A stretch of DNA of 64,000 bases from Moorena producens 3L (GCF_000211815.1 NZ_GL890840.1:175014-239013), one strand, 5' to 3'; shown: positions 42,529 through 51,598, numbered from the stretch's first letter. Notes: a model not told the origin generated them from the letters alone. Numbers and translations: made by a program.

Positions 42529-42948
42529 TCACCCAGCGCTAAGCGTGAATGACTGGAGATATTTTCCCCACTCCACTGCCAAAGGAATTTCTGTAAAGGG
42601 AATTTTGACTGGATCTATGGGTTTGAGGAATTGAAATTCTAATGCGATCGCACGACCTTTATCCGGTGGTTGCTCTAAGTCAACCACTTGATTATCAACT
42701 AGCAAGTTGATTGATTTAACGTCTTTGAGGGAAAAGGTTTCTAGATTTACTGGTTTATTTCTAGTGGGTTTACCCCAAGTCAGGTCACTGCCGTTTTGAC
42801 CAAGCACCGCATATATATCATACTTTGCCCGTTCAAACTGTTCAGCCCAGCGGCGATAAGCTTCAATCTTTTGGTATTCATTCCAGCCTGACCAGGCAAG
42901 CCAGCAAAATGCTGCTAGCAGAGGTAACCATAGTAAACCACGTTCCAT
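42529..42948 (-). CDS. Membrane-anchored protein, unknown
   Basis: This 139-residue protein has an N-terminal transmembrane helix (LLWLPLLAAFCWLAWSGWNE) and a soluble domain facing the periplasm or thylakoid lumen. That domain has YDIYAVLGQNGSDLTWGKPT and VEWGKYLQSFTL. The pattern looks conserved in cyanobacteria, but I assign no function. It is convergent with trpD. Upstream (42949-43220) are heptamer arrays and no gene. Confidence 0.7.
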   Translation of the reverse strand: MERGLLWLPLLAAFCWLAWSGWNEYQKIEAYRRWAEQFERAKYDIYAVLGQNGSDLTWGKPTRNKPVNLETFSLKDVKSINLLVDNQVVDLEQPPDKGRAIALEFQFLKPIDPVKIPFTEIPLAVEWGKYLQSFTLSAG

Positions 42949-43028
42949 TCAGTTTTTTGGATCTTTACAACTAAAAGTAAGTATATAAGCAAATATATAG
43001 TTATATCTGCCTATCCTCCCATCATCTA

Positions 43029-43190
43029 TACGTAAGCATTCAGCCGTCAGCCGTCAGCCGTCAGCCGTCAGCCGTCAGTGGTCAGCCGTCAGCCGTCAGC
43101 CGTGAGTTTATTTTATTCAAAAGCTGATTACTGAGAGCTGATAGCTGATAGCTATTAGCTGAGAGCTGAGAGCTGATAGCTGACCGCTCA
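43029..43190. repeat. GTCAGCC and AGCTGATAG arrays
   Basis: About nine GTCAGCC-type units (43035-43102), then GAGAGCTGATAGCT units to about 43185. Same heptamer families as elsewhere in the window. Confidence 0.9.
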
Positions 43191-43220
43191 AAGTAGCTTT
43201 CTGATTACTTAACCAACCCA

Positions 43221-43907
43221 CTAGGTTTGTTGCCAGTTCATACGGTTGCGAATCAATGTTTCTGTCATCTTCGCTAACTGGTCTAATTTAGCTTTCTTGT
43301 CCGTCGCGCTTTTCTCATAGTTCCGCTTCCGCATCAAAGCCGCACGGGCTAAGTCTTCTCTATTGTTTTTAAGAGCTTGAATTGCCACTTGCTGCCAGAC
43401 ATTGATTTCTTTAAGTTCCTGTTTATACTTAGGTTGAATCTCATCCCAAACCACCCTGAGATCAGATAATGCTTGGTTAAGTAACTGGGTTGTATCGTCT
43501 TGCTTTGCTCCCTGAAGTGCTTGTTTTATAGCTTCGTACAAACCCTCGATTTTCATATTACTAATTACCGGAATAAAATCCTTGACTTGCTGGCTCTCAC
43601 TTTTGCCAGTCTTGCACCAATTAGCAAAGTGTTCACAGTTATTAAAAATTAGATTATATTGTCTTTCCCCTAATCGACTTTCTGCTCGACGAATCACAAC
43701 ATCTGGAATTAAACAAACTGAGTACTGCCTGACATAAATTTTTGTTTCACCTAGAGCAAAGGTAGCCAGAGAAGTACGCTCAATTGTTTCAGTATTTTTG
43801 CGGTAGTGGATAACACTACCATCTCCACAGTCAATACCATGATGTTGGTAAACCCCCTCAAGGTTAAGAAACTTTTGGAATACGTAAATTTGATCTCCTC
43901 GCGCCAT
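43221..43907 (-). CDS. LRAT-fold (NlpC/P60-like) protein
   Basis: The protein has 228 residues. The N-terminal half carries the lecithin:retinol acyltransferase signature, with His at 22/23 in VYQHHGIDCGDGSVIHY and Cys91 in FNNCEHFANWC. These form the cysteine-type acyltransferase/peptidase site of the circularly permuted NlpC/P60 fold. The C-terminal half is helical and charged (KKAKLDQLAKMTETLIRNRM), possibly coiled coil. Bacterial LRAT proteins may transfer acyl groups on phospholipids or cleave amides; the substrate here is unknown. It lies 52 bp downstream of the CNNM gene on the same strand. Confidence 0.85.
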   Translation of the reverse strand: MARGDQIYVFQKFLNLEGVYQHHGIDCGDGSVIHYRKNTETIERTSLATFALGETKIYVRQYSVCLIPDVVIRRAESRLGERQYNLIFNNCEHFANWCKTGKSESQQVKDFIPVISNMKIEGLYEAIKQALQGAKQDDTTQLLNQALSDLRVVWDEIQPKYKQELKEINVWQQVAIQALKNNREDLARAALMRKRNYEKSATDKKAKLDQLAKMTETLIRNRMNWQQT

Positions 43908-43959
43908 TCTTTTCTATTGGTTTTATCCAGAGCTAATCAAATAAAATTCACCAAAACTA

Positions 43960-45450
43960 TCAAAGCCCTCCATTGTCAAAGGAAACATCATCCTTTCTGG
44001 GAATTATCGGCATTTGTTCAGAATCGGAAACATCTACTGAATTCTTACCTTGTGGCTGCTGGCGGCTTATGCGAATTTGGTTTAGGCGCGGTCCAGAAGC
44101 AGACACAACGGTCAATTCTAGATTGTCATAATTTAAGGTTTCACCGGGTACAGGAATTTTCTGAAACTTGTCCAGCAAAAAACCTCCCAAAGTATGATAG
44201 TCATCAATTACTGGTAGGTTTAAATCCAAAAGTTCGTTGACTTCTTCCATATTCATCTGAGCTTGCACCAGGAAGGTATACTCGTCGAGAATTTGTACAG
44301 TCAAGTCCTCGCTTATGTCAGATTCAGGTCCATCACCAATAATTTCAGCAATTAAATCCTTGAGGGTGACTAATCCAGCCGTACCTCCAAACTCATCCAC
44401 CACCATCACCATTGCCAAATGCGATCGCTGCATCATCGGCAGTAATTCACTCAATGGGGTAGTTTCTGGGACAAACTTAGCTGGACAAATCCAGGATTTA
44501 ATCGGTGTCTGAAGTCCTAGCTTCCCTTTAGATAAAGGTTTAGCCATTTTTTTGAAGTCGATAATGCCACGAATGTCATCTAGGGATGCCCCAATCACAG
44601 GATAGCGAGAGTGACTAGTCTTAGCAACTTCCTCTAACAAAATATCGAAGGTTGCTGCATGGGAAATAGCCACAAGACTGGTGCGGGGAACCATTACCTC
44701 TGCGGCTGTTACCTCCCCAAACTCAAACACATTTTTCAGTAGTTTTCTCTCTTCTGCTTCCAGTCCGATAGACTCCCGTTCAGTGGTAATAATCAGCTGC
44801 AACTCTTCCGGTGTTACACGGCTATACCAACCTTGACCAGAATATTGAACACCCACCAGCCTCAGGAGCCAGCGGGTAGATTGGTTCAAAATCTGGATAA
44901 AAGGATTAAAAAACCTGGCAATTACCAGACTGGGTGGTCCAAGAAACCGTGCTAGTTGTTCTGAGTAAAGTAAAGCCAGGGATTTGGGGCAAAGTTCCCC
45001 CAAAACAATTTGTAGATACGCAATCAGGAAAAATGCCACCAGGATTGCTAGGGAATGGGTAATAACTGGAGTTAGAGCTGGCGTTATTGGTAGCTTGGCT
45101 ATCCCAGCTGCTACCAAGGTTGCCATGGTAGTCTCCCCAATCCATCCCAGAGCAAGGCTCGAGAGGGTAATCCCTAACTGAGTTGTAGATAGTAATCGGT
45201 CAATGCTCTGTTGCAAAGCCTGAACGGTCTTTGCTTGCACGTCACCCGCATCTACTAATTGGCTAATCCGCGATCGCCGCACGGCCACCATGGAAAACTC
45301 AGCCGTAACAAAAAAAGCATTGATCGCTATCAGTAGTAGCACTGATAACAATCCCAGCAAAACCTCTCCCTCAGAGAGGCTAATAGAAGCATCCACTGTT
45401 AGAAAAACCATTAGGTTGGCAACCATAGAAAAGGTGAAAGGTAAAAGCAA
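43960..45450 (-). CDS. CNNM/HlyC-CorC family transporter
   Basis: The 496-residue protein has an N-terminal DUF21 membrane domain with about four helices (LLGLLSVLLLIAINAFFVTA, EFSMVAVRRSRI). A CBS pair follows, with RTSLVAISHAATFDILLEE and MMQRSHLAMVMVVDEFGGTA. The C-terminal CorC_HlyC domain has EYTFLVQAQMNMEEVNELL and LGGFLLDKFQKIPVPGE. The family exports Mg or Co, or regulates such transport, sensing nucleotides through the CBS domains. The first or ninth residue (MVANLMV) may be the start. The LRAT gene follows closely and may be co-transcribed. Confidence 0.9.
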   Translation of the reverse strand: MLLPFTFSMVANLMVFLTVDASISLSEGEVLLGLLSVLLLIAINAFFVTAEFSMVAVRRSRISQLVDAGDVQAKTVQALQQSIDRLLSTTQLGITLSSLALGWIGETTMATLVAAGIAKLPITPALTPVITHSLAILVAFFLIAYLQIVLGELCPKSLALLYSEQLARFLGPPSLVIARFFNPFIQILNQSTRWLLRLVGVQYSGQGWYSRVTPEELQLIITTERESIGLEAEERKLLKNVFEFGEVTAAEVMVPRTSLVAISHAATFDILLEEVAKTSHSRYPVIGASLDDIRGIIDFKKMAKPLSKGKLGLQTPIKSWICPAKFVPETTPLSELLPMMQRSHLAMVMVVDEFGGTAGLVTLKDLIAEIIGDGPESDISEDLTVQILDEYTFLVQAQMNMEEVNELLDLNLPVIDDYHTLGGFLLDKFQKIPVPGETLNYDNLELTVVSASGPRLNQIRISRQQPQGKNSVDVSDSEQMPIIPRKDDVSFDNGGL

Positions 45451-45730
45451 ATAATTTTCATTTTTTGCTGGTTACGGTTGCCTTCTGATGTATCTTCCTA
45501 GACCTAGGGCAGCTTGGTATCGATTTATCGCTTACCATCAAAAACTTATCAGTTGTATTATGGGGTTTTCAGTTGTATGACTAGCATTTCCTTGAGCTAG
45601 TTCAAGAGTGCCAGTCAAGGGAATTTCTGATACTGGCTGGCGAAACTGGCTTAGTTGCTTGCTCTCAACATAGGCTTTTAGCATAGCGTCAACGTTTTAT
45701 CCTTAACAACCATTCCCTCGACTTGCTTCG

Positions 45731-46453
45731 TTATCTAACTACAGGAATCTGAGACATTTTCAACTGTAGTTTTTGATCGGGATAATCGGTCAGTGTCAGG
45801 GAAAGCTTTTCGGAGTTCTCTAGTAAAGCTGTCGGTATGCTCACTGTTCCAGAAAATTCCTTGCCATTAGCCGGTAATTCTCCTGGTAAGCCTTCCGTAA
45901 TTGCGCTTAAGGCACGACCGCGATCATCGGTAACATTCAAAAAGCTGTACAGAAACCTGACTGGATTAGAACTCTGATTCTTCAAGCTGACATCCAACAT
46001 TAAAGAACCCTCCTGCACACTGGCAGAATTTACCGCTAGGGTGACTCCCTTATCCTGACTTTTAACCGGCAAATTTAGCTTAGGGTTTTTCCGAGTGAAG
46101 GATGCCTCTTTAGTCAATACACCAGACGATGACTCCTTCTGAGCTGGCTTAGACCAACTAATTTGCTTAGTTTTCTGGCTGTTTTTCTTAGCCGGAGGAT
46201 TTTTACCCTTATTGTGTATGTGGGCGTGAACGTTAACCAAGATATCCTTCTCGCTCACAATCAAGACCCCTTCTTTCCCAGAAGAAGACCCCTTATTCCC
46301 TGTCAACTTTTTCTTAGGGTTAGTATCCGGTTGAGTAACTCCTTTGAGGGCTTCGTGACCGATAGAGAATCCCCAAAAGGCACTCACGACACCTGCACCT
46401 AACATCATTGTCAGTAGAACTATGGTTAGCGCTACAGTTGTGTTGAATTTCAT
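45731..46453 (-). CDS. Membrane-anchored protein with a beta-sandwich-like C terminus
   Basis: This 240-residue protein has an N-terminal transmembrane helix (VALTIVLLTMMLGAGVVSAF) and a long low-complexity Lys/Ser/Asn linker. The C-terminal domain of about 90 residues (VTLAVNSASVQEGSLMLDVS...NPVRFLYSFLNVTDD, LSLTLTDYPDQKLQLKM) reads like a DUF4352/Ig-like fold. The function is unknown. The gene is single, with nothing on its strand upstream for over 100 bp. Confidence 0.7.
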   Translation of the reverse strand: MKFNTTVALTIVLLTMMLGAGVVSAFWGFSIGHEALKGVTQPDTNPKKKLTGNKGSSSGKEGVLIVSEKDILVNVHAHIHNKGKNPPAKKNSQKTKQISWSKPAQKESSSGVLTKEASFTRKNPKLNLPVKSQDKGVTLAVNSASVQEGSLMLDVSLKNQSSNPVRFLYSFLNVTDDRGRALSAITEGLPGELPANGKEFSGTVSIPTALLENSEKLSLTLTDYPDQKLQLKMSQIPVVR

Positions 46454-46619
46454 AGCGTGATTAACGTTATTCCGAATTACCGCTGGTTCCGTGCTGTATT
46501 ATAGTCCTGCTATACAGCTAGATTATCTTATGTTCTGTGAATTATCGGATAAATCGGGAATTTCTAGTTAGTGGTGTTGCAATAACCCGATTCAGGCTAC
46601 CATAATAGAAAAGGATAAC

Positions 46620-46692
46620 CCAGGGTTGGCCGAGCGGTTGAGGCAGCAAACTCATAATTTGCCCTAGGCAGGTTCAACTCCTGCACCCTGGA
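46620..46692 (+). tRNA. tRNA with CAT anticodon (Met or lysidine-Ile2)
   Basis: 73 nt fold as a complete cloverleaf. The acceptor is CCAGGGT/ACCCTGG with discriminator A. The D arm is GCC/GGC. The anticodon arm is GCAAA-CTCATAA-TTTGC. The variable loop is CCTAG and the T arm is GCAGG-TTCAACT-CCTGC. The CCA end is not encoded. Anticodon CAT fits elongator Met or, after lysidine modification, Ile2. C1-G72 pairing argues against an initiator. The isotype cannot be settled by eye. Confidence 0.93.
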
Positions 46693-46745
46693 TTTAACAC
46701 TTGCGGTCAGCTACTACTATCACCCCATACTGATCTGCCCCATAC

Positions 46746-47213
46746 TCATCTGCGCAGCTGTAGTATGGGCTGCGGTGCCAAGAAAAATTCTTGGTTTTCC
46801 ACTTGGATTGGTATATCACTCGATTGCTCTAGCAACCGTAGGGAAGTATTGTAGGGGTTTGGTAAATCCAGAGTACGAATAACAGGGCCACTCTCTACCT
46901 GCTGCTTTAGTAAATCCCGATAAAGATTACTCACACGCTGAGCATCGCGCTCAAGTGCCAGTTCTGGAAACGCAGGTGGCCATCCAGAGCCGAAAATTGT
47001 ATCGATTTGACTCTTGATGCTCCTGTTTTCAAAAAAGTTCCCAGAGTCATCAAAAAAAGCGTTTTCAAAAGCCTCAGGTAATGTTAATAGAGGAATTAGC
47101 TCCAAGTCCTCCGAATTAGTTTCTGCTATGGCACCACCTGCTCCTAGACTAGCAGTGGCTGCTATAACTAAAACGCTAAACAGCTTTTCCCAACGCATTT
47201 GCATCGCAATCAC
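46746..47213 (-). CDS. Secreted protein, unknown
   Basis: This 155-residue protein has a signal peptide (MRWEKLFSVLVIAATASLGA, GGAIA then cleavage). The mature acidic domain contains FGSGWPPAFPELALERDAQR and VIRTLDLPNPYNTSLRLLEQ. It may be a conserved cyanobacterial protein, but I do not know its role. Three Met codons lie within the first seven positions, so the exact start is uncertain. It faces the tRNA gene. Confidence 0.7.
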   Translation of the reverse strand: MIAMQMRWEKLFSVLVIAATASLGAGGAIAETNSEDLELIPLLTLPEAFENAFFDDSGNFFENRSIKSQIDTIFGSGWPPAFPELALERDAQRVSNLYRDLLKQQVESGPVIRTLDLPNPYNTSLRLLEQSSDIPIQVENQEFFLAPQPILQLRR

Positions 47214-47274
47214 CCGTAGTTTTCCTCAATAGTATCCGATATTAAGGGTAAAGTACCCCAGTCGGTGAAAAGTA

Positions 47275-47570
47275 AGCATTTAGCTGTCAGCTATGAGCTA
47301 TGAGCTATCAGCTATCAGCTATCAGCTATCAGCTATCAGCTATGAGCTATCAGCTATCAGCTATCAGCTATCAGCTATCAGCTATCAGCTATCAGCTATG
47401 AGCTATCAGCTATCAGCTTATGGGTCCCAGCCTCGAAGCCTGTGCCACTGTACACCGAACAGTTATGCCCATAGCCCACGCTACACCGAACAGCTTTTGA
47501 ATAAAATAAGCTGACGGCACCTCAAGTAGCGTGAGCTTTTAGCTGACGGCTGACGGCTGACGGCTGACTG
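47275..47570. repeat. AGCTATC array and GGCTGAC array
   Basis: About eighteen AGCTATC/AGCTATG units (47281-47418), a middle part with GCCTGTGCCACTGTACACCG and CTACACCGAACAGCTTTTGA, then about four GGCTGAC units (47540-47568). Open frames over it are repeat artefacts (cyclic SAISYQL peptides). Confidence 0.92.
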
Positions 47571-47622
47571 TGAAAGAATACCGCATAATCCAAATCAACC
47601 GCCACTAGTAGTAGTAAGTTTC

Positions 47623-48234
47623 ATGAACAACCAATTCCAAGCCCTGTCTACCCCAAAGGATTTACCTCTCCTGCGACCTTTTCTGCTGGATTTGTTTTGT
47701 AAACTGGCTTACCAAGAGGGTGATTTTGTGCTTTCGTCGGGGCAGCGTAGCTCTTATTACATCAATGGTAAACAGGTCACCCTTCATCCTCAAGGAGCAT
47801 TGGCAATAGGACGTTTGCTATTCTCAATGCTACCTGCTGATACTCAAGCTGTTGCTGGCTTAACTCTGGGTGCAGATCCCATCGTGAGTGCGGTTAGCAT
47901 TGTTTCTGCCTTAGAAAACTGCCCTATCCCTGGTCTAATTATCCGCAAACAGCCAAAAGGTCATGGAACCAGGGCATACATTGAAGGTCCTAGTTTGCCC
48001 ACAGGAGCCAAAGTAGTGGTATTAGAAGATGTGGTGACTACTGGGCAATCAGCCATGAAAGCCGTGGATCGCCTTAAGGAAGCCGGTTACCAGGTAGAGC
48101 TGGTAATAGCCCTGGTTGACCGGCTCCAAGGCGGAGCCGAGCTTTATAAGTCCGCTGGCCTAATGTTTCAAGCTTTGTTTTCGATTAATGAAATCCGAGA
48201 ACACTACCAGGGTTCTCTTGATCAATCCAGTTGA
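47623..48234 (+). CDS. pyrE: Orotate phosphoribosyltransferase
   Basis: The enzyme converts orotate and PRPP to OMP in pyrimidine synthesis. The protein has 203 residues. The N-terminal hood FVLSSGQRSSYYINGKQVTL contains the orotate-contacting loop. The catalytic flexible loop has RKQPKGHGTRAYIEG, and the PRPP motif is VVVLEDVVTTGQSAMKAVDR. All the key Lys, Arg and Asp residues are present. It ends 15 bp before the tRNA gene on the opposite strand. Confidence 0.96.
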   Translation: MNNQFQALSTPKDLPLLRPFLLDLFCKLAYQEGDFVLSSGQRSSYYINGKQVTLHPQGALAIGRLLFSMLPADTQAVAGLTLGADPIVSAVSIVSALENCPIPGLIIRKQPKGHGTRAYIEGPSLPTGAKVVVLEDVVTTGQSAMKAVDRLKEAGYQVELVIALVDRLQGGAELYKSAGLMFQALFSINEIREHYQGSLDQSS

Positions 48235-48249
48235 CTAATTAATTAGTTA

Positions 48250-48322
48250 TGGCTCAGGCGGGATTTGAACCTGCGACCTCGGGCTTATGAGTCCCTTGCT
48301 CTAACCACTGAGCTACTGAGCC
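48250..48322 (-). tRNA. tRNA with CAT anticodon, anticodon stem partly mismatched
   Basis: Acceptor GGCTCAG / CTGAGCC with discriminator A. D arm GCTC/GAGC. Anticodon loop CTCATAA (anticodon CAT). T loop TTCAAAT. The anticodon stem AGGGA / GCCCG pairs only at its three central G-C positions, with A-G oppositions at both ends. The T stem GCAGG / CCCGC has one A-C mismatch. It is otherwise full length (73 nt), so it may be functional or a degenerating copy. Met or Ile2. Confidence 0.82.
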
Positions 48323-48381
48323 TTTTCTTCAATCCTTATCTACTATAACATATCAATGCCAATAATTTCTTTATTGACACT

Positions 48382-48402
48382 CGCCGTCTTGAAAGAACGG
48401 CG
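48382..48402. other. Hairpin resembling an IS200/IS605 end
   Basis: CGCCGT / ACGGCG with a 9-nt loop, flanked by GAATCG-type sequence on the minus strand. Such subterminal hairpins mark the right ends of IS200/IS605 elements in cyanobacteria. No tnpA or tnpB frame is found nearby, so it would be a solo remnant. Confidence 0.35.
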
Positions 48403-48722
48403 ATTCCCAGATCAATGAGCTGCCTTAAACCACTGTGTCCTAATCTTTGACGCCGCCAAAAAGTAGGCAGTACCTAAACCAAAAACCCGTCAAGACCAAG
48501 AATTTAGTTTAGTTCACAGTAGACCCAGCGGGCAATTCTCGCGATCGCGTTTGGCTACTTGTCAGGAAGTGCCGATAAAAGTCCGTTTCCTTCCTTTTCA
48601 CCTGGTTTCGGTGTGCCCCACCGTACCGTATTTTTCTCAAGTTGTGATTTTCCTGGGTTCACACGCCAACGTCTAATTGACGATTGGGTTTTTAAAGAGG
48701 ACTTTCCCAGAGACGAAACCTT

Positions 48723-48797
48723 AGTAGAGGGTCGCCTTACTACAAAACCTTTTCCCTATGCTGCATAACCTACCGACTATAAAGGCGACCCTCTACT
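48723..48797. repeat. 16-bp inverted repeat with 43-nt loop
   Basis: AGTAGAGGGTCGCCTT at 48723-48738 is perfectly inverted at 48782-48797. It lies in the 858-bp stretch 48323-49180 between the tRNA and the peptidase stop codon. That stretch otherwise shows one HIP1 site, a GGCCAAAGGCCACGC repeat near 48880 and no convincing gene. Its role is unknown; a non-autonomous element or stable RNA hairpin is possible. Confidence 0.7.
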
Positions 48798-49180
48798 TAC
48801 GGTAACTTCAAGCCCTCTGGGCATTACTACTTTTAGGTCATGCAGTGGCGGATCTCTCTTCCGGTTGCGCCAAGGCCAAAGGCCACGCGGGGCGCGTTCA
48901 GTTTTTCAGCCTGTACCCTATACTTAAACTATACTATAGCGCTAGATAAGTGTCAACTTTTTGTCTCTTGTGTTTTTTTAGGTCTAAAAGCGCGCTAGTC
49001 ACTTTGATCTGGGCTCGCTTTGTGGCGGAGTTTTCAGTGTTGGGATTTCTCATAAATATTGTCAGAGAAGTTGAGGAAGAGTAGGAAACTTCCCTGTTGC
49101 TTACCTTACCCTTTTCCTCTGTCTCCTCCTTCAACCTAGTAATTTTGCCTGATTGGGATACTTCCCTTGAAATCACTCTA

Positions 49181-51598
49181 TTACCGTCTTGTAGGCAAAT
49201 AGGCGATCGGATTTGCAGCTCCCCGACCTCTGGGATGTACCTCAAAGTGTAAGTGAGGACCAGTGCTATAACCTGTGCTACCCATAGCGGCAATTCGTTG
49301 ACCTTGGCCAACCTGTTGTCCACGACGCACAAAAATTCGGCTGTTGTGGGCATAAAGGGTCAGACTACCATCAGGATGCTTGATTTCCACCAATTTACCG
49401 TAGCCACCTGAATTCCAACCAGCACTGACTACAACACCAGGGGCTGCTGCCATAATTGGTGTCCCAATCGGAGCTGCAATATCAATACCCTTGTGCATCC
49501 GTCCCCAACGCCGACCATAACCTGAGGTAATCACACCATTACTTGGCCAGATATATCCGTTAAAGCGGTTAGGGCTATCTGGCAAGTACATATCTGGTGT
49601 AGACAGAGGTGGCACTCCTGGTGAAACAGGTTTTCCTACCGGTATGCGGATCATTGGGTTAAATCGTTCCGGTGGGGCAGGAGCTACAGCTATCCTTCTC
49701 GGTTGTGATACCTCAGGTGGAGGCACAGGAATGGCAATAGAACTGCGTCGAGTTTTCCGGGGTGGCTGAGGTCTTGGAATAGCAATAGGAACCTGTGGAG
49801 CTGTCGGTGGCTGCGGTAATAATAATTCCGACTCTTTCGCACCGGTTGCTTGATTATTCTCAGGATTCCACTGGGGAGTGATCTCGACAGATTTAGACTC
49901 CTTGTCTGAGGGATCAGCAACTGGCTCGTTAGTAGGAGTTCCTAGGTTGATTGGTTTGCTTTCCTCTGGGCTGGTTTTATTGTCCCGGATTTCTTCTCGC
50001 ATCTTGAGAATATCAGCCCTTAATTTTTCAACATAGGAGTTGCGCTGAGAGTTAATAGACTCTAGAGGCTGATTTTCAATCGAGGAAGTAGCTTGAGCTA
50101 GCAGACCACTGTCTGAGGTCGATTGAGCCAGAATGGTCTCAGTTACCGGTTTTACTTTAGGTTTTTCCTCTATAGATACGGATGTGACTTGATCTCGACT
50201 AGTAGAAGTCTTAACAGAGATAGTTGTTTCTAAATCCAATGGTCGCCCTATTGCTGGCTTCCAAGGTTCAGATTTCGGGCTGTTGCTAGATAGCAAAGTT
50301 ACTGACGACTGTTGCTGATCGAATGTCCCAACTTGAGGAATTTTCAGCTGTTGATTAATTTCAATTAGGTGAGGATTATCTAGCTGATTGGCTAAGACTA
50401 GCTCTGAGCGGGATAAACCATAACTACGGGCAATAGAATCGAGGGTTTCACCAGCTTTGACCTGGTGAAAAGAGTTACCAGTAGATGACAGCCTAGTTCC
50501 CACCACCACTGGCTGTGGTACATTTAGTTGCTCTGTAGTTACCTTGGTTGTAGCCGATGCAATTCTTGGAGTACTGACCTTGAAAACTGATGGTTTGACT
50601 GCCGATATGACAGTTGTTTCTGGAGTCGGTACTGGAATGACCACCGGTAGTGGCTCAGATCTAGTTGATTGGGTTAAGGCTGGTGATACAGCAACTTTCG
50701 GCCTTGGCTGTGGGAGCGTCGCCGGAGCTGTAGGTACCGTAACAATGGGCTGCGATGTTTGTGTTACTGAACCCTCAGGTTTTAGCACTGCAGGGGGTAA
50801 AGTGTGTGGGCTAGAACCAAGGGTCGCTGATGCCAGTTCATAAGACTTGTTAAACTCCTCGGACCTCAACTGAACCAGACTTTTGCTCAGACGGTTTCGA
50901 TGTTTTTGGAGGCGCTTGAGGGCTAGGTCTTGTCTAGCTTTTAAAAGATTATTGGTCTTGTCGGAAACAGCTTGTGATGCATCCGTTGACAGGTTACCCG
51001 ATTTTGATACTGGTGCAGATGCTAGCAACTGTTTTGGCTCTACACCCTCAGACTTAGATGAGGCTTTGACATCAGTACCCTTAACCTCACCAATGGTAGA
51101 CTTCCTGGCTACTGGGAGAGTGTCATCGGTTTTGAGCTTGTTAAAATTCCCGTTCCCGTAGCGGAGGCCGTAGGCCACGCTTTCGCCGTAGGCGACGCTG
51201 CGCGAACGCGAACGGCTTTGCCGAATCGCAAGTTCTGGGGGTGAGGCTGGCTTTGATGCCACACCCCCTTGTCCCTCCTTAGCCGGGTTTAGCAATGAGG
51301 GGCTTGAAACAGCGGTAACCTTAAATTCGGCTGCTGGTAGATTCGTCCCACTTGGGTCAGGAGCAACTGGCTCGAATGCCATTGCTTCATCACCCTGTTG
51401 AGGTAATAGTAACCCAGATGCCCCCATGGAAATCGCCAATCCAATCATGGCTGCTGAGGTACGAGCCTTACGGTTCACCTCAAGGGGAATTACTGCACCG
51501 ACCGCATGATTACTTGCAGGTAGTTTCGATGACGAATCCGATGACTCTGCTGCACAGGTCGGAACATGATTGACCTTATCAGTAAGTGTTCCTTTCAA
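49181..51598 (-). CDS. LysM - M23 (LytM) peptidoglycan endopeptidase
   Basis: The 805-residue protein has an N-terminal cytoplasmic stretch and a hydrophobic helix near residues 48-66 (AAMIGLAISMGASGLLL). A long Ser/Pro-rich region follows. One LysM domain (HQVKAGETLDSIARSYGLSR) lies near residues 375-425. The C-terminal M23 domain has zinc ligands in HKGIDIAAPIG (HxxxD) and GPHLHFEVHP (HxH). It cleaves peptidoglycan cross-links, typically in septum or envelope remodelling. A repeat-encoded peptide (SRSRSVAYGESVAYG) occurs near residues 131-145. A perfect CRP-type palindrome lies 83 bp upstream. Confidence 0.93.
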   Translation of the reverse strand: MKGTLTDKVNHVPTCAAESSDSSSKLPASNHAVGAVIPLEVNRKARTSAAMIGLAISMGASGLLLPQQGDEAMAFEPVAPDPSGTNLPAAEFKVTAVSSPSLLNPAKEGQGGVASKPASPPELAIRQSRSRSRSVAYGESVAYGLRYGNGNFNKLKTDDTLPVARKSTIGEVKGTDVKASSKSEGVEPKQLLASAPVSKSGNLSTDASQAVSDKTNNLLKARQDLALKRLQKHRNRLSKSLVQLRSEEFNKSYELASATLGSSPHTLPPAVLKPEGSVTQTSQPIVTVPTAPATLPQPRPKVAVSPALTQSTRSEPLPVVIPVPTPETTVISAVKPSVFKVSTPRIASATTKVTTEQLNVPQPVVVGTRLSSTGNSFHQVKAGETLDSIARSYGLSRSELVLANQLDNPHLIEINQQLKIPQVGTFDQQQSSVTLLSSNSPKSEPWKPAIGRPLDLETTISVKTSTSRDQVTSVSIEEKPKVKPVTETILAQSTSDSGLLAQATSSIENQPLESINSQRNSYVEKLRADILKMREEIRDNKTSPEESKPINLGTPTNEPVADPSDKESKSVEITPQWNPENNQATGAKESELLLPQPPTAPQVPIAIPRPQPPRKTRRSSIAIPVPPPEVSQPRRIAVAPAPPERFNPMIRIPVGKPVSPGVPPLSTPDMYLPDSPNRFNGYIWPSNGVITSGYGRRWGRMHKGIDIAAPIGTPIMAAAPGVVVSAGWNSGGYGKLVEIKHPDGSLTLYAHNSRIFVRRGQQVGQGQRIAAMGSTGYSTGPHLHFEVHPRGRGAANPIAYLPTRR

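Noticed and set aside
47293..47514. Open frame with SAISYQL repeats
   Set aside because: Translation of the AGCTATC array; every frame of a stop-free heptamer array gives a cyclic peptide.
48559..48768. Plus-strand frame of 69 residues
   Set aside because: Ends inside the 16-bp inverted repeat, has no domain and no ribosome site.
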